Assembly: GCA_947172415.1 (NCBI GenBank)
Contig: OX359190.1
Location: 6,696,001-6,760,000, forward strand
DNA: 64,000 bases
From: Chondrosia reniformis
Lineage: Eukaryota > Porifera > Demospongiae > Chondrillida > Chondrillidae
Direction: 5' to 3'
Shown here: piece after piece, positions 56,600 through 64,000 of the stretch
How the letters are laid out: each line of letters opens with the position of its first letter
How positions within the stretch are numbered: the first letter of the stretch is position 1
Translations under genes and position numbers: made by a program
Notes under the pieces: generated by a model
The model's database searches: none
What the model was told of the DNA's origin: nothing
The model's input: only the letters and a program-made list of their open reading frames with translations

Positions 56600-57345
56600 G
56601 AAATTTAGTAGTAAAGTTACACTTTGTTATAATCTAAGTTACAGCAAATGATAGATAGGAAAAATCAAAGTTATGCATAAATATCCGGAGTTGTTAACAG
56701 AAAACACAAGTTAATGATATTAAAAATGGCCCTCTCAAAAAATGGTAGAAGTTATAATAGTTTATCTCTGAAGCTTTTCTAAGAATGATACTCTTGAAAG
56801 CAACCTGTCCGGGAGAGATGGCTAGTTGATGTCGATGAATTCTTTTGTCAACAATAAAGTATGTTGTACAGGTTAGGTTAGGCTGCAGCCGCATGCGATG
56901 CTGTGACACTCACTTTAGTAAGTTATATTTCTGTATTACGTAGAGTTAATATTCTAAAATCAATTGTAATGCCACCTACTCTTGCCTTCATTGAATTGAT
57001 AAAATTGAAAATATTTAAAATATAAAGTGTTCCTGTACGAAAGAAAGCAGTTCTTCAATGTTGACATTTGAGGTATTCTTTGGCCTAAAAACACAAGAAG
57101 CTAGTGAAAGTAAAAATGCAAAGTGCTAACAGTTAAGTAGTTTCCATTACAGCTTTAGTTTTACTTAAAAGCCACTGATATCAATTTTCTACCATGTAAT
57201 CAAGTGTGTTTATTGTAACATGTATAAAAAATGTTGGAGTCAGAGGCAAACTGGGGCATAAGAAATTGCAATAGTTTGAGAGTGACAGACAGCCATTTAA
57301 TTGGTGTAAAATGGCTGTCCACTGAGTTACTAAGTATTTCCTTTT
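56600..57345. other. Noncoding stretch
   Basis: Nothing recognised. Only short frames without domains. Confidence 0.3.
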
Positions 57346-57349
57346 CCAT

Positions 57350-57485
57350 TGTTATTTATGAAGTTCAGGACACTTTAGCATCCTCAATCGTTAAAATTAT
57401 GAATATTTATATTAAATTCCAATGAAGTGGCCAAGTAGTGTGAGTTAGTTCGGGGGGCAGCAGCCCCACAAGTTTTTAAACTTGA
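57350..57485. repeat. Dispersed repeat R2, partial copy 3
   Basis: 'aagttcaggacactttagca', 'tcctcaatcgtta', 'agtggccaagtag' and 'ggggggcagcagccccacaa' match 1120-1240. The first half of the repeat is missing. Confidence 0.75.
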
Positions 57486-57489
57486 ACTA

Positions 57490-59050
57490 CTTGTCCATTA
57501 ATAGTAAGAAATTAAAAATGCATTACAGCCTTATTGTATTGTACTTTGATATTTTATTGGTTAATGATTATAAATTCAACTTAGTATATCCAGCAACTGT
57601 GATGAGAATATAGCTACTTTTGTTCTTAGTGTTTGAGAACCCTTTAGCAAGCATTGTCTCTTTTTGAAACTGCTTCTATTGTTAAACTTTATTTCTCCTT
57701 TACTACAATGACAAAGGCTAATGAAAAAAGGGACCTAAAGACCACTTTCTTTCCTTCTCTTTCCTTTCAGAACTGCTCCCAATTCTTCGGTATACTTTTC
57801 CCAATAGAATACGATTTTATATGGACACTGAATATTTTTGTTTATGTTTCAATTTAAAAACAGAACCCTAAAGGTTTTACATGTATCCCTTTTGGATACA
57901 TTTACCTTGAAATTATGGCTGAATACTCTTTGTGGAATGCGCCATTTGATATTTTCTTTGTCCGATTTGTAATCGGCCATTGAAAGTATTACATAATGAA
58001 CTGAAAGAAGTCTATATACATAGAACCATTTTCTCTCTGCAGATCGATCTAATTGGCCATATTTTTAGTAGCATATCTAGTTCACAATTATACTACATCA
58101 AATTTATGAGACTGTAAAACCTTTTTAGCTTATTAGAGAGAACTAATATTCTGTAGCCATTGTGAATATAATACATAATAGAAAATGTGCCATTCCTTTT
58201 AATTGGCACATCGACCATCAAAAGCAAAGCGTTTATTTAAATGGGTGCTATAAATCCATATGAGAGGCTCATCTTTGAGTTCACCTCTGGGTCTGTGATT
58301 ATCCCAGGGCAACAATTATACAGGAACTTGATGCAAACCATATAGGTGTTTTTGAGTGTCTCCACCATCCCTTTTTGGTAGATGGAAAATCGAATACACC
58401 TATAGTCAATAATTCCTTTTTATATACTTCACTATTGCTCCTTGTCTGCCTTTATGTCCCCCTTCAACCTAAGGTATATCCATTAAGTTCTATGGCTTTA
58501 GCAAAGCAGCCTAAAGAATATATGGTAGGTGACTGGCATTCAAGGTATATAGCCCTTATCACTCCACAACTTTCTAACCTTTGTTGCTCAGTGAAGGCAT
58601 ATCTAGTAAAAGGTGTATTGCTCAGATCAGAATGCTGGTTTTGCATGTAGCACTGAAGTGTACCTTTGGTTAGGCTACTCCCCTGCATCACATGGAATTC
58701 TGATGGCCATTTTCAAATACAGTAGCATCCTGCATACTGAATGTCCTAACTAACTGAATTTATACAGACCTAATATTGTTAGGATAACTACCTAACAAAC
58801 CTTAAGCCTTCAAAGCTGAAAAGCCAAACATAGGAAAACCCAACCAAACGCTTTGATACAGTCAGCTAAGTGACAATGTGACTGCATATTTGAAGTTAGA
58901 AACTTTTCAGAATACAACATATTGATACCCTTATATGCTTAACAAGAACACAATGTGCTCCTTTAACATTTGACTAGGATATTGAGCTCCTATATGGCAA
59001 TTGACAGGCATGTACAAAAGTTTGCCAGCATTTAAAATATTCCATTCTTT
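57490..59050. other. Stretch without a recognised gene
   Basis: A plus-strand open frame at 58375-58650 and its surroundings look mildly coding in composition. No domain, splice pattern or relative in the window supports a call. Confidence 0.25.
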
Positions 59051-59054
59051 GCTC

Positions 59055-60507
59055 CTATTGCAAGATTTCTCTACCATACTGTGGAAAATTAGGATTACTA
59101 TAAATTCGTTTAGCATCATCTACCTCTTCATTTTTTAATTGTAAAAAGCCTCCATGTTCTTCAATAAAGTCACTAACCATTAAACCCCTTCCCTTTCCCT
59201 TAGGCAATAAGGGCTGCTTTCCCTTCACTGTCCACCCACTAATTCTCCCTATCATTTGCATAAAATGCTGACTCATCGTGATAAATTGTAACCAGATGCC
59301 TAGATGCATCCTATGGTGTATGGATGAACACCTTCTGAGGAAGGTGGTGGTGGTGGAAGATGTGTTTATTCTAGTATTTTCATCTTCTGTAGAAATAATC
59401 TCCTATCCTTAAATACATCCTCCCTTTCATGACCATCTACATGTCCCTTTAAATATTTAGCATAGCAAAAACATAGTGAGTGCATCCATCTCCAGGCAGT
59501 GACTCTTTCCTTTGGGTAGTTGGCTGGCATGCTTGACTTAGGAATAAGGGTATTGTTTATCCACCTACAAAAGGCACTAACTGTTATTTTATGGTTTCTC
59601 CTACTAGTTTCCTTCCTCAACCATTCAATAACTTCCTCCTTTAAATTTTCATCTGTCAGTAACGGATTTTTTGACTACCACCTCTCTTACTAATGGCTAT
59701 TTCCCCTCTAGCGTAATGTCATTTCCTCCATTTTCTTAATGATCGTTCTGATATGCCTACTAAAGATTCTGTCTGCCTAAAAGCTTGCACTGTACCCTTA
59801 CCCTCCTTCCTTAGCGCATCTACTACTATTAACCCTACTTTTCCAGCCTGATCCCTTACCCAATCCTTATAATTTACTAATGCCTCTTCAGTTGTGAATT
59901 GAAAGCTGGAAAGAACCAAGTAATGAAAATTTAACAATGGTTGAAATTACCTTGAATACCTCTAGAATGCAAACAGAGCACACTTAGTCTATTTATAAGA
60001 ATTCTAGGTATATTCTAAGTGTGTAAATAGGTAAGAAAGGCCAAATGATAGCTATACGTTAATGTTTATAAACAAACAGTGCATAATATTCAGTTAAAGA
60101 AGAAATGTAAACAAACAAAACTATAATTAAACTTTAGATACTTAAATAAATGCTCTAGTTTAAGGCATAATACATTTCTCTATCCCAGTAATCAATATGA
60201 AAACAAAGCCAACATCGCCGTGTTTATTTTCACTAGAATTTTCAGCTTCCAACTGATTTGTACCAGTGATCGCTTCTATCATTTCTTCTTGTGATTCTGA
60301 CTCTTCGTTGACAGAATATTGATCACTTAGGCTTTCACTGATGCTGACTTGTGGCGAATTAACAACTAATAAAGGCTCTTCGGCAAGTTGCCGTTAAGAA
60401 GACTGAACATTTTCATGGACTTCTTCATAGGGCTTGAATCTTTTCAGATTGTGCAACTTATCCATGTTATTCTTCATAATACTAACTTTTGATTTCCTTT
60501 TAGGCAT
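59055..60507 (-). pseudogene. DD112E transposase, copy C, heavily decayed
   Basis: Exon-1-like acidic block 60507-60200 (MPKRKSKVSIMKNN..; SPQVSISESLSDQYSVNEES). Then 59937-59719 (ALVNYKDWVRDQAGK, ESLVGISERSLRKWRK), 59620-59366 (HKITVSAFCRWINNTL, KERVTAWRWMHSLCF, DGHEREDVFKDRRLFLQK) and 59309-59055 (PKGKGRGLMVSDFIEEHGGF). These align in order with copies A and B. The second Asp and the NPIE exon are missing, and no TAG-type ends were found. It is an old truncated copy. Confidence 0.75.
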
Positions 60508-60589
60508 GATAAAGACTTAGAATAATCCACTAAAAGAACAAACGAATAACATGAAGGAATCACAGAAGATCAAGATAAAGAAAAAACAA

Positions 60590-60770
60590 AGACTCCCAGG
60601 ATCACTGATGAAGGGTGAAATTCCCAGAAACGGCTGTCTGACCCAGTGGAGAAGAAGATGAAAGAAGGTAAAAGAAGGAAGAAAAGACTCCTGTATCCTC
60701 ATCCAAAAGCTCTCTTCAGGTTTAGTTCCCATATAGGCTATTTTACAGAATAGACATATAACATGTAGGA
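60590..60770 (+). pseudogene. Pseudogene copy of the last exon of the 4.0-5.2 kb gene
   Basis: 'actcccaggatcactgatga', 'ctgtctgacccagtgg' and 'agaagatgaaagaagg' match the minus strand at 3995-4190 with a few changes, including TGG to TGA in the frame reading ITDEGWNSQKWLSDPVEKKM. It lies head to head with copy C of the DDE element. Confidence 0.7.
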
Positions 60771-61059
60771 AAATGGTATCTTAGATTTTTTATGAACCTC
60801 TTCGCAACAGACTTATACGGATTCTGTGGTTAAACATCATAGGAAACCATAGTAACGCATCCTGATGTCACAGCTAACAAGCCATATGATTGGCTTATAT
60901 CGAAACTGTGCTTTAGAACAATTGTTTTAAAAATCTAATATCAGATTCGGAATCTACGGTATGAAAAACCTATTTGTACGTATTTAATAGCGGTTCATTA
61001 CTGTAAATTATTTATACGGGTTTTAAAAGTGGAAGCTTTGATTGAAATGCGCTATACCT

Positions 61060-61640
61060 CCGGACTATCATCCAACAGGCCAGCAGGTAATCATATAGAC
61101 CTATAGCTGTTCTTAGAGAAAGATATAATAAAATTCTATATTCAATTTTATGCTTTTACAACACAAAGTGAGTCACAGTTGCATGAGGAGCTTTCCAAGG
61201 CTAATCAATTCTAGCTGACTTTAATAGAGGAATTCCAAGCAACTATTCATCGGATACATACCTTAGAAGAGCACGCTGCCAACAGTCGCTTTAGTAGTAG
61301 TAGTGGTACTAGTAGTGGTAGTAAGGTTTGTCATTCAAAGGCACCTCGTTCAATGAGTGTTCCACTGGAAGTCAGGGTTAATTTGAATATGGTGCATCCA
61401 TGCATGATTATAGCCACTATTTTAGAGAGAAACTAGAAGAGTATACCGCATTCTAACTGAAGAGGAGGATGTTTATGGATGGCTGATTGCTCTAGGGTAT
61501 AATTACACAATGTATTTATATTTCTCAGAAATTCAAGAGTATTATACGTATTGTAGAGTGACTTTCAAGAGTACAGCTAATCAATCTGTAGTAAGTCACC
61601 TGATGAATGAAGTGAAAGGATTAAATTCAACATTTTGTCA
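61060..61640 (+). pseudogene. Coiled-coil transposon-like protein fragment
   Basis: A block MRYTSGLSSNRPAG (GTAATC donor) is followed by LHEELSKANQF, stop, LIEEFQATIHRIHTLEEHAA. A Ser-rich linker with tandem AGT codons (61291-61320) follows, then PRSMSVPLEVRVNLN and, after breaks, WLIALGYNYTM. Heptad spacing in the first part suggests a coiled coil. I recall a similar coiled-coil/Ser-rich/VPLEVR order in invertebrate transposon-associated proteins, without a name. Confidence 0.3.
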
Positions 61641-61736
61641 GTACACATTAGCGATCAGTCTATATATACAACAAAATTATAACATACATTTTACATTTTT
61701 GTGTATTCTATACATGCAGATACTGCATATATATTA

Positions 61737-62026
61737 TATATACTCCGTTGCCGGGGCAACCGCCTGTGTTTAAATTTCGTAACCGTGATATAACAGGATT
61801 TAAGAAGCTATAAACTGCATCGGCTTCTTAAATCCTGTTATATCCCTGCCCAAGTATGGTAAACTAAAACGTTTCTACTTGGAGGGTGGACAATTCTCCT
61901 TACAGTTGGAGTAGTCAGGGCAAGAGTATTCTATGATATCGTCAGCGTTTAAGCAAAACCAACCAGACACAAGATTAGCAATCCTGAAAGTCCCGCCAAA
62001 ATAACGATGAGCAACGGAGTATATAT
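61737..62026. mobile_element. Short MITE or inverted pair, TIR tatatactccgttgc
   Basis: 'atatatactccgttgc' at 61734 and its complement 'gcaacggagtatatat' at 62010 bound 290 bp. Only about 16 bp match at the ends, so this is weak. It includes the hairpin at 61787-61844. Confidence 0.4.
61787..61844. repeat. Perfect hairpin, 22-nt arms, 14-nt loop
   Basis: GATATAACAGGATTTAAGAA+GC and its exact complement are separated by 14 nt. No coding. Could be a MITE centre or a structured RNA; there is no further evidence. Confidence 0.85.
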
Positions 62027-62278
62027 CACTCAGCGCCGTGGTATAACTAATACATATGCTGTAGTGAGCAGATGTCTGTTCAACGTCGAGGTAAAGCAAC
62101 AACAAAGGACACATTGATCAGAAGGCGTGAACATATAACTAGAGTGGGAATTAATTCATAATGTTAACTAAAAATGTTTAAGTATATATGTAACCCTAAA
62201 ATTGTAATTCTTCACATTTAGAAACTTTAGGAAGGGAAGGCTACCTGCTGAAGGCTTAAGATGACTTTTACTGAGGAG

Positions 62279-62405
62279 CTACAGAGAAAAAGATTCAACA
62301 GAGGAAAGTGGCTTAAAGGGTGATGAAGAGGTCTTCCTTGAAAAGCCCTTAGCCTGGAGAAGTAACATAGTTGAAGAATTACTAGATGAAAAAATAGCTT
62401 GAGAA
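62279..62405 (+). pseudogene. LPWRS-family exon fragment
   Basis: The open frame SYREKDSTEESGLKGDEEVF, then LEKPLAWRSNIVEELLDEKI and stop, shares the acidic lead and 'PLxWRS...LDEK' with 42290-42830. Too short for a firm assignment. Confidence 0.3.
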
Positions 62406-62679
62406 GTATCATGCTAATTATAACTCTCCGCAGGTGATTTCTGAGAAGAGTAGAGATTTGTCTGCTTAGTTTTATCTTTGATTGGCATGTTACCGAATAT
62501 TAAAAGAAATAATTTAGTGCTGTTACATCATGTGGCAGACGTGTAGTAATACAAGTCTGATGCAGACAGACTGTGGAGCAAGAGGGCACAAGTGGTGGAG
62601 AAGGTAAGTGCTAACGGTAAAACCCAACAACAGTATGCCTTGATCAATTACCACACAAGGAGTCCTGTCACAGGCCCAC

Positions 62680-63265
62680 CTATACCAGAGAGAAATGGAA
62701 GGAACACTACATCAGCCTGTATGATCACCAACCTGAACCATTTATCTTGAAGGGCCATGTATTTGACACTCCACTTGCAGATCTGACTGAAAAGGAAGTG
62801 GATGACGCTTGCACCTGACTGAAGATGAATCGTGTTAGTTGATGTGACGTGACTATCTACGAGCTGAGGTGTATCGATACTCTACAACAGCTAGAGTATG
62901 GTTCATCATCCTGATCACCTGGAGACTCTGTACTCTACCAGCTTATTGGGGCCTCCTAATCTTCATTCCCATACTGAAGCCACAAGGACACTTCAGGTCC
63001 AACAGGATACAGATGTATCAGCCTGCTGGTGACAGCATATAAGATATATATATGCACGTTGTGTGTACAACAGGCTGAAGGGATATGTGCTCAGCATTGC
63101 AGGTCCTACCCAATCTGGTTTTACACCAAGTAGAAGTACTGTGGATAATATCTGTGCGGTCAAACAGCTCATTGAGTTGGCCGCTGAGTTCAGCCGACCC
63201 ATCTATCTAGTAGCAGTCGACTTCAACACAGCCTTTCCCCAATCAATTGTGTTTCCCATGTTGCT
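62680..63265 (+). pseudogene. LINE (non-LTR) reverse transcriptase fragment
   Basis: Upstream part: RWKEHYISLYDHQPEPFI and LTEKEVDDA. Then, after breaks, AEVYRYSTTARVWFIILIT and IFIPILKPQ. The RT core is at about 63090-63245: GPTQSGFTPSRSTVDNICAV, then VKQLIELAAEFSRPIYLVAV and DFNTAF. 'GF.P.RST.D.I...RQL.E' and the AxxDFxxAFD block (Asp kept) are diagnostic of LINE RT. The catalytic YxDD region and the 3' end are absent. Confidence 0.75.
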
Positions 63266-63299
63266 TCACCAGTGTTGTCATTTCAAGAAGAGTTAGAAG

Positions 63300-64000
63300 C
63301 TATGACGAAATGTGAAAATCTGGCTACTGATTTGATCAGCAATTGGGCAAAGTGTCATGAGGGTGATATTACAGCTGCTTGGATAGAAGTAAATCAGCCA
63401 TCCCGGGCAATTGTCAGTATCTTATACCTGCCTTTACATTCCAGCTTACAGTACAGGAAGTAGAAACTGCATGTATGACATGGTTTCATTATCCCTTACT
63501 GGAATGGAGTGGTACATGTCTCACTTGAGGTTGCTGAATGCTTGCAACCTCATTACACATCAACAGCATATGGTTGAAGTCATTCAACCAATTGCATGAA
63601 ATTTTCTACCACAGAAGCCACCCAGTGCAGCTTCAGTTGTTAACAAGGCAGAAATTCAGTGGTTGGACTTCCTTCACAGTTCACTGAGACTTGGGGGTAA
63701 TCAATTTCATTTTCACTCCCTATCTATTATTATGGTGCGGTCAGTTTTCTTGTATGGTGTCATGCACAACAGAACGGCTCAACATTAAGGCAGGCAGCTG
63801 CAAGGCATTGATGTTAATACTTCAGCAGCTGAATTACAGAACCTCTTAGATGCCATTGCTTACCATCCAAATGTCGAAGGTATACCCCACTTTTAGGATT
63901 CTTTGTTGCAAACCACTTCACTGTTATTTTACCAGCAAACACATCATGTTCCTCTACAGAATTATCTCCATTTACCACCATTGCTTCCCTCTGGACTCCT
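63300..64000. other. Window end, unassigned
   Basis: Short plus-strand frames (63272-63463, 63411-63599) have no recognised domain. They may be decayed 3' LINE sequence. Confidence 0.25.

Overview
The window reads as nuclear DNA of an invertebrate animal. It is AT-rich. Genes are split by short GT..AG introns of about 50-120 bp, there are no operons or ribosome binding sites, and most recognisable coding sequence belongs to metazoan DNA transposons. The mix (pogo/Tigger, Merlin, hAT, Harbinger, Tc1, piggyBac-type MITEs, CACTA-like, LINE and Ty3/gypsy scraps) together with tiny introns suggests a marine invertebrate, possibly a sponge. No marker gene proves this. Only a few ordinary host-gene candidates are visible: a histidine phosphatase (20100-20946, minus), a small membrane/coiled-coil protein (45690-46499, minus) with a possible divergent partner at 46618, and a two-finger C2H2 exon (18162-18398, minus).

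Layout: 0-5.3 kb holds palindromic repeats, a pogo MITE, a 62-bp minisatellite, the 3' part of an unknown multi-copy gene family and an unrecognised multi-exon gene. 5.4-7.7 kb is a broken hAT transposase. 9.7-17.7 kb is a three-level nest: a Tigger/pogo element carrying a second, HIRAN-like gene (9698-17712); inside it a DDE element (10844-15888) with TAG-starting inverted repeats and an apparently intact 644-residue transposase; and inside that a Merlin element (11385-13019) with an apparently intact 306-residue transposase. 18-24 kb holds the zinc finger, the phosphatase and MITEs. 24.8-26.3 kb is a second Merlin with a perfect 8-bp target duplication. 27-29.2 kb is a degraded multi-exon transposon-like gene. 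29.2-31.9 kb is a second Tigger+HIRAN element with clean ends. 32-33 kb holds hairpin MITEs. 33.3-38.5 kb is a second, decayed copy of the new DDE element, with further MITEs nested in it. 39-41.6 kb holds repeats, a Tc1 relic and a pogo MITE. 43.3-44.9 kb is a 326-bp satellite, 47.7-48.3 kb a 31-bp minisatellite, and 48.3-50.5 kb the second copy of the unknown gene family. 50.7-64 kb is repeats plus fragments of CACTA-like, Harbinger, gypsy, a third DDE-element copy, and LINE sequence.

Two systems stand out. (1) Tigger-type transposons here carry a divergently transcribed HIRAN-domain gene next to the transposase; two independent copies share this architecture and both are bounded by terminal repeats and TA. 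(2) A DDE transposon family uses TA target sites like Tc1/mariner, but about 112 residues separate its second Asp from its Glu, and one of its three copies looks coding-intact. Several open frames fail by exactly one base at homopolymer runs, so some apparent pseudogenes may be sequence errors.
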